A stretch of DNA of 64,000 bases from Doris montereyensis (lineage: Eukaryota > Mollusca > Gastropoda > Nudibranchia > Dorididae): assembly GCA_037039925.1 (NCBI GenBank), contig JAXRKP010000701.1:37501-101500 (forward strand). Direction: 5' to 3'. Shown in pieces: positions 37,221 through 50,200 of the stretch. The notes beneath the pieces are model-generated. The model did no database searches. It had not been told where the DNA came from and saw only the letters and a program-made list of their open reading frames with translations. The translations under genes were made by a program, and so were the position numbers. Positions within the stretch are counted from its first letter, which is position 1. Each line of letters starts with the position of its first letter.

Positions 37221-37505
<285 letters not shown>

Positions 37506-37596
37506 GACAGAGAGAGAAAACAGAAAGCCAGACAGAGAATTGAGAGACAGACGGACAGAGAAGGAAAGAGTCAGCGACAGATACCAAAGTTCATAC

Positions 37597-37681
37597 CATT
37601 CCTTTGATTAAGATCCAGTCCTGATACAGACACGATGAGAAAACTGAAAAAAAAACGGCTGAAAGTTCTTTGGGGTACCAT
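37597..37681 (-). CDS. gene 1, signal peptide exon with start codon
   Basis: The ATG at 37681 is in strong context (ccaggatgg) and is the first in frame after an upstream stop. It encodes 28 residues beginning MVPQRTFSRFFF, then FLIVSVSG, an n-region and hydrophobic core typical of a secretory signal, with likely cleavage after SG (about residue 21) before LDLNQRN. The donor is g|gtatga at 37596, phase 1, which joins the 35366 exon in frame. Gene 2 has the same arrangement: a signal peptide on its own exon ending in phase 1. The longer open frame on this strand here is in a different frame and is not the gene. Together the five exons predict a type I membrane protein of roughly 530 residues; adhesion or receptor function is only inferred. 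Confidence 0.85.
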
Positions 37682-37689
37682 CCTGGGGA

Positions 37690-38299
37690 TACTCTCTCCA
37701 ACTGTTCTCAGACGCTCGCACTAACACCAGAACATTTGGCTTTGGATGATATGATGTCTCGGCTTGTTGTTCTTCAAGGTCTCGTTGTCTCCTAATCACG
37801 CCATGTTCTTTACGGCAGGTGGGACAGTCTTAAAATCAGTGATGACAATAATTTCTAATCGTCAATATCTGATAGTTTTTTGTGTGTTAATTTCAATGCG
37901 AAAAGTATGAACACACAAATATCCCAGTTGTAGGTAGACAGGTGAGGTGTTGCTCCCCTGTCACGGCACAGGTAGGTACGTTCCAAGGCTGCCGGTGCTT
38001 ACAGGTAAACTTGTCCCGTGGCAATATGTCCACATCCCAGAGAAGAGTTCACATTAAAAGTTCCAGTAAAATCAAGATGGAAGGGTCTGTTGAAAGAACA
38101 AGGATGTCAGTTTGTCAGTTTTACCACTGAATTTCATAGGTTACAGTAGAGATGGCATGGTTAGGCATCAATGGTGAAAATTGTAGCAATTACTGTTGAG
38201 AATTCAAAACGTTTTGACAGACATACCAGTAAAACCTTCAGTAATATCAGATATTAGCATTTGTAGTACATGTAGAAGTTAGTACTACTAGTAGTAACA
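37690..38299. other. sequence upstream of gene 1 start, no clear promoter
   Basis: A minus-strand acceptor-like site (tgttctttcaacag) at about 38086 opens FHLDFTGTF..., but its phase fits no neighbouring exon. The 5' untranslated exon boundary is not resolved. Confidence 0.4.
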
Positions 38300-38960
<661 letters not shown>

Positions 38961-38989
38961 AGTATAAGATGGTGGTCATGTCGGACGAG

Positions 38990-39385
38990 AAGGTTGGGTA
39001 AGAGAGTTTAAACCTGGCTGAGAAGGGGGGGTGAGCTGAAACCTGGCTGAGAAGGTGGGGGAAGAGAGCTGAAACTTGGCTGAGAAGGTGGGGGAGAGAG
39101 CTTAAACCTGCCTGATAAGGTTGGATAAGAGAGTTTAAACTTGGCTGAGAAAATGGGGGGGGTTGGGGGGGAGCTCAAACCTGCCTGAGAAGATGGGGGG
39201 ACGAGAGCTTAAACCTGGCTGAGAAGATGGGGAAGAGAGCTTAAAACCTGACTGAGAAGGTGGGGGAAGAGAGCTTAAACCTGGCTGAGAATGTGGGAGA
39301 AGAGAGCTTAAACTTGGCTGAGAAGATAGGGAAGACCTTAAACCTGACTGAGAAGGTGGGGGAAGAGAGCTTAAACCTGTCTTCT
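38990..39385. repeat. minisatellite, about 33 bp, about 11 copies
   Basis: Units read agagagcttaaacctggc then tgagaaggtggggga, with variable G-runs. Confidence 0.92.
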
Positions 39386-39519
39386 TTCCAGAATTGCGTG
39401 TGATAACCCAGTATAGAAAAGCCATTGATCATGTCTCTCCAAAAATCTGACGTCATTGTCCCATAATTATTTTTGTTTATGGTTTGTTAGTATCCGGTTT
39501 GTTTGGGTTTTTTTTGTTA

Positions 39520-42135
39520 GCTTCTGGTTTATGTCTACTAGTATGTTTGTATCTGGTTTATTTCTACTAGTATGTTTGTATCTGGTTTATTTCTACTAGT
39601 ATGTTTGTATCTGGTTTATTTCTACTAGTATGTTTGTATCTAGTTTATTTCTACTAGTATGTTTGTATCTAGTTTATTTCTACTAGTATGTTTGTATCTG
39701 GTTTATTTCTACTAGTATGTTTGTATCTAGTTTATGTCTACTAGTATGTTTGTATCTAGTTTATTTCTACTAGTATGTTTGTATCTGGTTTATTTCTACT
39801 AGTATGTTTGTATCTGGTTTATGTCTACTAGTATGTTTGTATCTGGTTTATTTCTACTAGTATGTTTGTATCTGGTTTATTTCTACTAGTATGTTTGTAT
39901 CTGGTTTATGTCTACTAGTATGTTTGTATCTAGTTTATGTCTACTAGTATGTTTATGTCTAGTTTATGTCTACTAGTATGTTTGTATCTGGTTTATTTCT
40001 ACTAGTATGTTTGTATCTGGTTTATTTCTACTAGTATGTTTGTATCTGGTTTATGTCTACTAGTATGTTTGTATCTGGTTTATTTCTACTAGTATGTTTG
40101 TATCTGGTTTATTTCTACTAGTATGTTTGTATCTGGTTTATTTCTACTAGTATGTTTGTATCTGGTTTATGTCTACTAGTATGTTTGTATCTGGTTTATT
40201 TCTACTAGTATGTTTTATCTGGTTTATTTCTACTAGTATGTTTGTATCTAGTTTATGTCTACTAGTATGTTTGTATCTGGTTTATTTCTACTAGTATGTT
40301 TTATCTTGTTTATGTCTACTAGTATGTTTGTATCTGGTTTATTTCTACTAGTATGTTTGTATCTAGTTTATGTCTACTAGTATGTTTGTATCTAGTTTAT
40401 TTCTACTAGTATGTTTGTATCTAGTTTATTTCTACTAGTATGTTTATGTCTAGTTTATGTCTACTAGTATGTTTGTATCTGGTTTATTTCTACTAGTATG
40501 TTTGTATCTAGTTTATGTCTACTAGTATGTTTGTATCTAGTTTATTTCTACTAGTATGTTTGTATCTAGTTTATTTCTACTAGTATGTTTGTATCTAGTT
40601 TATTTCTACTAGTATGTTTGTATCTGGTTTATTTCTACTAGTATGTTTGTATCTAGTTTATGTCTACTAGTATGTTTGTATCTAGTTTATTTCTACTAGT
40701 ATGTTTGTATCTGGTTTTATTTCTACTAGTATGTTTGTATCTGGTTTATGTCTACTAGTATGTTTGTATCTGGTTTATTTCTACTAGTATGTTTGTAACT
40801 GGTTTATTTCTACTAGTATGTTTGTATCTGGTTTATGTCTACTAGTATGTTTGTATCTAGTTTATGTCTACTAGTATGTTTATGTCTAGTTTATGTCTAC
40901 TAGTATGTTTGTATCTGGTTTATTTCTACTAGTATGTTTGTATCTGGTTTATTTCTACTAGTATGTTTGTATCTGGTTTATTTCTACTAGTATGTTTGTA
41001 TCTGGTTTATTGCTACTAGTATGTTTGTATCTGGTTTATGTCTTCTAGTATGTTTGTATCTGGTTTATTTCTACTAGTATGTTTGTATCTGGTTTATTTC
41101 TACTAGTATGTTTGTATCTAGTTTATGTCTACTAGTATGTTTGTATCTGGTTTATTTCTACTAGTATGTTTGTATTGGTTTATTTCTACTAGTATGTTTG
41201 TATCTGGTTTATTTCTACTAGTATGTTTGTATCTAGTTTATGTCTACTAGTATGTTTGTATCTAGTTTATTTCTACTAGTATGTTTGTATCTAGTTTATT
41301 TCTACTAGTATGTTTATGTCTAGTTTATGTCTACTAGTATGTTTGTATCTGGTTTATTTCTACTAGTATGTTTGTATCTAGTTTATGTCTACTAGTATGT
41401 TTGTATCTAGTTTATTTCTACTAGTATGTTTGTATCTAGTTTATTTCTACTAGTATGTTTATGTCTAGTTTATGTCTACTAGTATGTTTTATCTGGTTTA
41501 TTTCTACTAGTATGTTTGTATCTAGTTTATGTCTACTAGTATGTTTGTATCTAGTTTATTTCTACTAGTATGTTTGTATCTAGTTTATGTCTACTAGTAT
41601 GTTTGTATCTAGTTTATGTCTACTAGTATGTTTGTATCTAGTTTATGTCTCTAGTATGTTTGTATCTAGTTTATTTCTACTAGCATGTTTGTATCTAGTT
41701 TATGTCTACTAGTATGTTTGTATCTAGTTTATGTCTACTAGTATGTTTGTATCTAGTTTATTTCTACTAGTATGTTTGTATCTGGTTTTATTTCTACTAG
41801 TATGTTTGTATCTAGTTTATGTCTACTAGTATGTTTGTATCTAGTTTATTTCTACTAGTATGTTTGTATCTAGTTTATGAGTATGTTTATGTCTAGTTTA
41901 TGTCAACTAGTATGTTTGTATCTAGTTTATTTCTACTAGTATGTTTATGTCTAGTTTATGTCTACTAGTATGTTTATGTCTAGTTTATGTCTACTAGTAT
42001 GTTTGTATCTAGTTTATGTCTACTAGTATGTTTGTATCTGGTTTATGTCTACTAGTATGTTTGTATCTAGTTTATTTCTACTAGTATGTTTATGTCTAGT
42101 TTATTTCTACTAGTATGTTTGTATCTGGTTTTATT
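39520..42135. repeat. minisatellite, 29 bp, about 90 copies, with higher-order structure
   Basis: Units read tctactagtatgtttgtat followed by ctggtttatt or ctagtttatg. Variant units (tatgtttatgtctag) recur in the same order: the stretch 40340-40600 is repeated at about 41210-41470, an offset of about 870 bp or 30 units. It is the largest array in the window. Confidence 0.97.
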
Positions 42136-42164
42136 TGTGTAGTAGAACTTGCCGCCCAAATGCC

Positions 42165-42565
42165 TGTTGCTTGGGAAGTCGTCAGTTTGACATAAAATTG
42201 AATGTGAGAAATAGGAACACATGGGAAGCATTAAGTTCTTTAACACTAAGGTGATGAGCACGCTGCCGGGTTGACCATCACTCGCCACGAAGACCCAAAG
42301 GCATAACGGATACGGCCAGTGCGAGGCGACGGGGAGCAATAAACTGTTCACACGCGATGCGTGCCCGGTTGATTTAAAAACGACAGGTAATTTGGTGCCA
42401 GGTAATTTGGTGCCAGGTAATTTGATGACAGGTAATTTGGTGACAGGTAATTTGGTGCAACTTGGGACATCAAGGAAAGACCCTGGTGACAAACCGGTGA
42501 TCCAATGGGACAAAGGCGGTACCGTACAGTGGATGGAGTTAGGACCAGTCATGGATTTTATAACA
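42165..42565 (+). mobile_element. dispersed element F with internal 15-bp expansion
   Basis: It shares ctttaacactaaggt, ggttgaccatcactcgcc, gaagaccc, ataaactgttcacac and gacaaaccggtgatccaat with 59700-60038. Between two of these blocks this copy has about five units of ggtaatttggtgcca (42386-42460), where the other copy has one. The element class is unknown. Confidence 0.75.
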
Positions 42566-42623
42566 TTCAATGGATAGGTGTGACCAGTCATCTTTTATAA
42601 CATTGCAATGGATAGGTGTGTGT

Positions 42624-42842
<219 letters not shown>

Positions 42843-43739
42843 GCCAATAAAAGAAACTGTGCATCATTCAACTTCACGTAAATTCAATGGCACAACAAAG
42901 AACTCACAACAAACTTACACACACCCGTGTGTATCGTTGTAAAAGCACGTGCCAGAACGATTTGGTGAGCTGTTGTTGATAAGGGCAGATAACCGACAAA
43001 ACCCGATAACCACGTGCAAATGTCCTGTGGTTATATCGGACACTCCGTGAAGAAACACACGTGTGTAGCTGAATTTATTGGCAGTTGTACAGTTCATTTT
43101 CAAAGAAATGCAAAAGGTTGCATTCAATTTTGATAAATGAAACGATGCATGCCAAGATTAGACCAAGAACAGCGAAATATGGCGTGTCGCAAGCTTGAAG
43201 CCGATTGGAGGATGTGTGATGCTGCAAACCGCTTCCATTGTGCATAAGAAGAGCACGATATCAAGTCCCCGTAGACATGTCAATTCAACCGGATCAACCG
43301 CCGACGAGCCACGGACCGGTCGACCACGTTTGACAAAATGCCGTACAAGACCGGCATATTTTGCTTTCGCGCTTACAATATCGGTTTCTTGGTGCAACAC
43401 GGACTGCCAGGAATATTCTCGGACGACTTAGTAAGTGACAACAAAATGATCCGTAACCGGTCACGTGATAACAATCTGAAATCCGAAACCTCGGAAGACC
43501 AGCGGTGTGATATCGGTTTCGCTCCGTGTCAATCGACGCAGACGAGTAGCTTGGACCAGAACATCTCGCTTGGCAATGGCATCGACGGAGATGTGTTTTG
43601 TCTACTGATGAGTCCTGGTATTGCACCCTGTGCCACAATGGGCGTGCATGGGCATACAGACGTTTTGGCTGATTGTTGTTTGGGTACGTTTGTCCAAAAT
43701 CCAGGCATGACACTGTAGCAAGACAATGCTCGTCTTCAC

Positions 43740-44445
43740 GTTGCACGAGTTGTTATGGCATAAATTGTACACTGCAAGAGTTGTTATGGCATAAATTGTA
43801 CACTGTAAGAGTTGTTATGGCATAAATTGTACACTGTAAGAGTTGTTATGGCATAAATTGTACACAGTAAGAGTTGTTATGGCATAAATTGTACACTGTA
43901 AGAGTTGTTATGGCATAAATTTACACTATAAGAGTTGTTATGGCATATTTACACTGCAAGAGTTGTTATGGCATATTTACACTGCAAGAGTTGTTATGGC
44001 ATATTTACACTGCAAGAGTTGTTGTGGCGTAAAATTTACACTGCAAGAGTTGTTGTGGCGTAAAATGTACACTGCAAGAGTTGTTATGGCGTAAAATTTA
44101 CACTGCAAGAGTTGTTGTGGCGTAAAATTTACACTGCAAGAGTTGTTGTGGCGTAAAATTTACACTGCAAGAGTTGTTGTGGCGTAAAATTTACACTGCA
44201 AGAGTTGTTATGGCGTAAAATTTACACTGCAAGAGTTGTTATGGCATAAAATTTACACTGCAAGAGTTGTTATGGCATATTTAAGAGTTGTTATGGCATA
44301 TTACACTGCAAGAGTTGTTATGGCATATTTACACTGCAAGAGTTGTTGTGGCATAGTTACACTGCAAGAGTTGTTGTGGCATATTTACACTGCAAGAGCT
44401 GTTGTGGCATATTTACACTGCAAGAGCTGTTGTGGCATAGTTATA
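43740..44445. repeat. minisatellite grown from transposase sequence, 25-31 bp, about 24 copies
   Basis: Units read gagttgttatggcataaat then tgtacactgcaa. The first unit is continuous with the codons of the ARVV block of the Tc1 relic. After the last unit the transposase resumes. Sub-blocks differ: atggcataaattg at the left, gtggcgtaaaattt in the middle, and atggcatattt at the right. Confidence 0.95.
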
Positions 44446-44544
44446 CTGACACTTAATTGACGTGTTACCATCGCCTGCTATTTCAACCAACACAGAACCT
44501 AGTGGATGAACTGGAACACAGGCTTCGCGGAAGAGCGAATGAAC

Positions 44545-44650
44545 CCACTACAGGAATACCCACTACACAGACAACCCATTACACAGGACAACCCATTATA
44601 CAGACAACCCACTACACAGGAAAACCCACTTCACTGATAACCCACTACAC
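44545..44650. repeat. short array grown from transposase sequence, 14-17 bp, 6-7 copies
   Basis: Units read acccactacacaggac or a close variant. The seed is the ANEPTT codons at 44535-44555. The array ends where the transposase continues as DLQQ (cagaccttcaacaa). Confidence 0.85.
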
Positions 44651-44798
44651 AGACCTTCAACAATGTGCTGGAGCGTAAGTGGAAAAGTTTAACACCATTC
44701 CCCGACGGCATACACAACGTCTGGTAGCCTCCATGCGACGACGGTGCCAAGCTGTCACAACTAACTGCCCATCGCGGACGGACGGACGGACGGGGAGG

Positions 44799-45225
<427 letters not shown>

Positions 45226-45840
45226 GTGGGTAAATGCTCTTGAACTGCGGTAAAAAGTGTACATGGAGACAACTGCGGTAAAAAGTGTATATGGAGATGG
45301 CTATGGATAAATGTTCTTGAACTGCGGTAAAAAGTGTACATGGAGATGACTATGGGTAAATGCTCTTGAACTGCGGTAAAAAAGTGTATATGGAGATGAC
45401 TATGGGTAAATGCTCTTGAACTGCGGTAAAAGTGTACATGAAGACAACTGCGGTAAAAGTGTATATGGAGATGACTATGGGTAAATGCTCTTGAACTGCG
45501 GTAAAAAGGTGTATATGGAGTACTATGGGTAAATGTTCTTGAACTGCGGTAAAAAGTGTACATGGAGATGACTATGGGTAAATGCTCTTGAACTGAACTG
45601 GAGACAACTGCGGTAAAAAGTGTATATGGAGATGACTATGGGTAAATGCTCTTGAACTGCGGTAAAAAGTGTATATGGAGATGACTATGGGTAAATGCTC
45701 TTGAACTGCGGTAAAAAAAGTGTATATGGAGATGACTATGGGTAAATGTTCTTGAACTGCGGTAAAAAGTGTATATGGAGATGACTATGGGTAAATGCTC
45801 TTGAACTGCGGTAAAAGTGTACATGGAGATGACTATGAGG
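45226..45840. repeat. minisatellite, about 48 bp, about 13 copies
   Basis: Units read ggagatgactatgggtaaat, gctcttgaactgcgg and taaaaagtgtatat. Some units are shortened to acaactgcggtaaaag. Confidence 0.95.
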
Positions 45841-45964
45841 AAAAGTTCTAGAACCGCAGTTAGACGTGTACAAGCATCGAGAGATGGAGCCTCATGTCTG
45901 GGCAATAAGAAGAGAGTCTTTTCTGACTCGCTCCTCGTTGTCATAACAGTAACACGCAAAGCGA

Positions 45965-47348
45965 CATCTGGTCACATGCCGATCACACACCCAGAGGAAA
46001 GGAATGGCAATATGCCAATCACACAACCAGAGGAAAGGAATGTGAATATGCCAATCACACAACCAGAGGAAAGGAATGGGAATATGCCAATCACACAACC
46101 AGAGGAAAGGAATGGGAATATGCCAATCACACAACCAGAGGAAAGGAATGGGAATATGCCAATCACACAACCAGAGGAAAGGAATGGCAATATGCCAATC
46201 ACACAACCAGAGGAAAGGAATGGGAATATGCCAATCACACAGCCAGAGGAAAGGAATGGCAATATGCCAATCACACAACCAGAGGAAAGGAATGGGAATA
46301 TGCCAATCACACAACCAGAGGAAAGGAATGGCAATATGCCAATCACACAACCAGAGGAAAGGAATGGCAATATGCCGATCATACAACATGAGGAAAGGAA
46401 TGGGAATATGCCAATCACACAACCAGAGGAAAGGAATGGCAATATGCCAATCACACAACCAGAGGAAAGGAATGGGAATATGCCAATCACACAACCAGAG
46501 GAAAGGAATGGCAATATGCCAATCACACAACCAGAGGAAAGGAATGGCAATATGCCAATCACACAACCAGAGGAAAGGAATGGCAATATGCCAATCACAC
46601 AACCAGAGGAAAGGAATGGGAATATGCCAATCACACAACCAGAGGAAAGGAATGGCAATATGCCAATCACACAACCAGAGGAAAGGAATGGCAATATGCC
46701 GATCACACAACCAGAGGAAAGGAATGGGAATATGCCAATCACACAACCAGAGGAAAAGAATGTGAATATGCCAATCACACAACCAGAGGAAAGGAATGGC
46801 AATATGCCAATCACACAACCAGAGGAAAGGAATGTTAATATGCCAATCACACAACCAGAGGAAAGGAATGGCAATATGCCGATCACACAACCAGAGGAAA
46901 GGAATGGCAATATGCCAATCACACAACCAGAGGAAAGGAATGGGAATATGCCAATCACACAACCAGAGGAAAGGAATGGCAATATGCCGATCACACAACC
47001 AGAGGAAAGGAATGGCAATATGCCGATCACACAACATGAAGAAAGGAATGGCAATATGCCAATCACACAACATGAGGAAAGGAATGGCAATATGCCAATC
47101 AGGAACAACCAGAGGAAAGGAATGGGAATATGCCGATCACACAACCAGAGGAAAGGAATGGGAATATGCCAATCACACAACCAGAGGAAAGGAATGGCAA
47201 TATGCCAATCACACAACCAGAGGAAAGGAATGTGAATATGCCAATCACACAACCAGAAAAAAGGAATGGGAATATGTCAATCACACAACCAGAGGAAAGG
47301 AATGGGAATATGCCAATCACACACCCAGAGGAAAGGAATGTGAATAGA
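45965..47348. repeat. minisatellite, 36 bp, about 38 copies
   Basis: Units read atgccaatcacacaacc then agaggaaaggaatgg and caat, ggaat or tgaat. Because 36 is a multiple of three, long repetitive frames exist on both strands. None has splice sites, signal or non-repeat sequence to suggest a gene. Confidence 0.97.
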
Positions 47349-47664
47349 AATGAAGAACAACACCTGGTCAAGCGTACACAACCAGGACTGAATGGCAATT
47401 GTCGATGACTAGGAAGCCAAGAATGCCACGGTAGCATACACCACCCACCACCGTGCCCAGTAGCCAAGGTATCAACCAGTGGAAGTCATGGAAATGCGGA
47501 ACGACACTTCTTGTTCTCCTTTGAGTAAGATCAATCAGGGCAACCAGAGGAATGAAGCAGACATACTCCCCACCCCACCCCACCCCCACAGGAACCCGGA
47601 ACTATGTCCTATTATGAAATTATTGTGGATGATTTCTCTTCACGTTGTGTTAGTGGTACGAATG
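47349..47664. other. no recognised feature
   Basis: Unique-looking sequence between two arrays, with a cccacccc run near 47575. No exon supported. Confidence 0.5.
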
Positions 47665-47830
47665 GGGCAATCAGGCAGTTCAGTTGGTGGTGCGCTTATC
47701 TGCTAACCAGGAGAAAGGGATTCGATTCTCAGTGCGGTCAATTTGTTTTCTTCCTGGCCCCTCCGTTCGACCCAGCAGTGAAATGGGTAGCAATCAGGTC
47801 TATGCAGAAAAACGTGGAAAGTCAATGGCA
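47665..47830 (+). mobile_element. SINE family D, 5' two-thirds
   Basis: Head: ggcagttcagttggtgg (A-box-like) and gggattcgattctcag (B-box). Body: gttcgacccagcagtgaaa, caggtctatgcag, gtggaaagtcaatggcaaac. The 3' third is replaced by the array that follows. Confidence 0.85.
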
Positions 47831-49032
47831 AACTACTACTAATGTCGTATGCCAAGAACACCCAGTGGCAAACTACTATACTGATGTCGAAATGCCTAGA
47901 ACAAAGCAGTGGCGGTAACTACTATACTGATGTCGTATGCCTAGAACAAGCAGTGGCAAACTACTATACTAATGTCGTATGCCTAGAACAAGCAGTGGCA
48001 CACTACTATACTGATGCCGTATGCCTAGAACAAGCAGTGGCAAACTACTATACTGACCCCACCCCCACATACCCGGAACAAGTCAGTGGCAAACTACTAT
48101 ACTGATGTCGTACGTTGCCTAGAACAAGCAGTGGCAAACTACTATACTAATGTCGTATGCCTAGAACAAGCAGTGGCAAACTACTATACTGATGTCGTGT
48201 GCCTAGAACAAGCAGTGCAAACTACTATAGCTGATGTCGTATGCCTAGAACAAGCAGTGGCAAACTACTATACTGATGTCGTATGCCTAGAACAAGCAGT
48301 GGCAAACTACTATACTGATGTCGTATGCCTAGAACAAGCAGTGGCAAACTACTATACTGATGTCGTATGCCTAGAACAAGCAGTGGCAAACTACTATACT
48401 GATGTCGTATGCCTAGAACAAGCAGTGGCAAACTACTATACTGATGTCGTATGCCTAGAACAAGCAGTGGCAAACTACTATACTGATGTCGTATGCCTAG
48501 AACAAGCAGTGGCAAACTACTATACTGATGTCGTATGCCTAGAACAAGCAGTGGCAAACTACTATACTGATGCCGTATGCCTAGAACAAGCAGTGGCAAA
48601 CTACTATACTGATGTTGTGTGCCTAGAACAAGCAGTGGCAAACTACTATACTAATGCCGTATGCCTAGAACAAGCAGTGGCAAACTACTATACTAATGTC
48701 GTATGCCTAGAACAAGCAGTGGCAAACTACTATACTAATGTCGTATGCCTAGAACAAGCAGTGGCACACTACTATACTAATGTCGTATGCCTAGAACAAG
48801 CAGTGGCAAACTACTATACTAATGTCGTATGCCTAGAACAAGCAGTGGCACACTACTATACTAAACTACTAGAACAAGCAGTACTAATGTCGTATGCCTA
48901 GAACAAGCAGTGGCACACTACTATACTAATGCCGTATGCCTAGAACAAGCAGTGGCACACTACTATACTAATGTCGTATGCCTAGAACAAGCAGTGGCAC
49001 ACTACTATACTAATGCCGTATGCCTAGAACAA
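47830..49032. repeat. minisatellite grown from SINE D 3' segment, 42 bp, about 28 copies
   Basis: Units read gtggcaaactactatactga, tgtcgtatgcctagaac and aagca. The first unit is contiguous with the SINE at 47665 and matches its tggcaaactac block. The 42-bp period gives a false 271-codon frame. Confidence 0.95.
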
Positions 49033-49109
49033 CAGGACTACTTCCGGGTGGCAAGGTGGATGGATTTAATCAGATAAGGAAATGGGCGCAGGACAAGAGG
49101 AAGCAAAAG

Positions 49110-49165
49110 ATCATTTCGTTTCATTGACCTAGAACCATTGTGGTGATCTCATGGTGAATTAAGCA
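49110..49165 (+). repeat. dispersed repeat A, 5' fragment
   Basis: Contains tttcattgacctagaacc, ttgtggtgatctcatggtg and aattaag, then passes directly into purine-rich sequence. Confidence 0.7.
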
Positions 49166-49612
49166 AAATAAGGAGGATGAAGAAGAGAGAAAAGAAGAAG
49201 CAGAAGGATGTGGAGAAGAAGCGAAAGAAGGAGGAAGGGGAGAAGAAGAAGAAAAAGAAACAAAAGAAGAAGGAAGAGGAAGAGGAGAAGAAGAAGCAAA
49301 ATTAAAGGAAGTGAGGTAGATGAGAAGAAGAAGAAAAGAAGGAAGGAAAAAGGATGAGGAGGAAGAAGAGAAACAGAAGAAGCAGAAGGATGTGGAGAAG
49401 AAGCGAAAGAAGGAGGAAGGGGAGAAGAAGAAGAAAAAGAAACAAAAAGAAGAAGGAAGAGGAAGGAGAGAAGAAGAAGCAAAATTAAAGGAAGAAAGAG
49501 GTAGATGAGATGAGAAGAAGAAGAAGAAGCAAAAGAAAAAGGATGAGGAGGAAGAAGAGGAAGACGAGAAGCAGAAGAAGAAGCAGGAGGAGGTAGAGGA
49601 GAAGAAGAATTC
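49166..49612. repeat. polypurine (GAA/GGA) tract with duplicated segment
   Basis: About 450 bp is almost pure purine on the plus strand. A 120-bp stretch beginning gaagaagcagaaggatgtgg (49193) is repeated at about 49375. The Ser/Leu-rich minus frame is an artefact. Such tracts can form triplex DNA. Confidence 0.9.
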
Positions 49613-49829
49613 GGTTCATCAGTTGTCAGGGATGATTTTGGTGACACCCACACGGACATCGTTTGAACTGCACAGCAAAGAGCTTAACACACGCATATTG
49701 AGACCAACTACAGTTCATCGAAATAGACTTTTACCACACACACGCACAGCCCTTCCCAAAAAAGTCATCCATCGCCGATAAACCGATATGCTTGATAAGG
49801 GGCTGGCGTTCGAATCCTGGAACAGACAC
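49613..49829. other. no recognised feature
   Basis: Nothing identified. Confidence 0.5.
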
Positions 49830-49980
49830 TTTTGTTTTATTGAAATGTACCCTGTCCGTCATATGCAGTGATCTCATTGTCAATTGACAGGGCAATAGCA
49901 AGAACAAAGATAATTAAGAGATAGAAGCAAAGGAAAGAAGTAGGACCTACCAGCATCCTCTGCCAACCGCTCAACTCGAA
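49830..49980 (+). repeat. dispersed repeat A
   Basis: Blocks: tgaaatgtaccctgtccgtc, gcagtgatctcattgtcaat, gaagtaggacctaccagc. Confidence 0.85.
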
Positions 49981-50089
49981 CAGACACGAACCACGGGAGC
50001 ATTTTGTCTCAAGGGCTAGCTAGCTACGGAAAGAAGAGGAGCCTACCAGTTAGCAGCTTCCGGCAACCACGACTAACAAGGTCACAAGG

Positions 50090-50200
50090 CAGCGGTAGCA
50101 GTTCAGTCGGCAGAGCGCTTAACTGCCACTCAGGACACCGGACTCTGTTTTCTCAGTGCGGACAATTATTTTCCAGACCCCCCCCCTCCCCTTCGGTTCC
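50090..50200 (+). mobile_element. SINE family D, 5' part
   Basis: Head: ggtagcagttcagtcggcag (A-box-like), followed by tctgttttctcagtgcggac in the B-box position. The body reaches ggttcccagactcgg, where the array starts. Confidence 0.85.

Larger units (their letters stand above)
43140..44785 (+). pseudogene. Tc1-type DDE transposase relic, interrupted by two arrays
   Basis: In several frames the sequence reads pieces of a Tc1/mariner-superfamily transposase in the correct order. The helix-turn-helix region is LDQEQRNMACRKLEADW...ANRFH (43160-43245), followed by NSTGS and the basic linker RTGRPRLTK (43280-43345). The first catalytic region contains VLSTDESWY (about 43595-43620). The second signature is QDNARLHVARVV (about 43720-43755). 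After the main array come LVDELEHRLRGRANEP (44490-44550) and the C-terminus NTIPRRHTQRLVASMRRRC (44690-44750). Stops and frame shifts show it is long dead. Terminal inverted repeats could not be fixed by eye. Two minisatellites made of its own sequence split it. Confidence 0.9.

Noticed and set aside
37990..38086. Possible gene 1 exon on the minus strand reading FHLDFTGTFNVNSSLGCG
   Set aside because: It has an acceptor and a gtaagc donor, but its exit phase does not fit the exon at 35604. A clean start codon and signal peptide at 37681 make it unnecessary. It could still be untranslated.
45817..47252. Open frames of 390-470 codons on both strands (NGNMPITQPEER and shadows)
   Set aside because: They are created by a 36-bp tandem repeat. 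Every frame is open, there is no unique coding sequence, and single-base slips switch between equally open frames.
48086..48901. 271-codon frame VVCLEQAVANYYTD repeated
   Set aside because: A 42-bp array derived from a SINE; no start context, splice sites or non-repeat domain.
49159..49659. 166-codon Ser/Leu/Pro-rich minus-strand frame and its Lys/Glu-rich plus shadow
   Set aside because: Translation of a polypurine tract that is itself a duplicated simple sequence.
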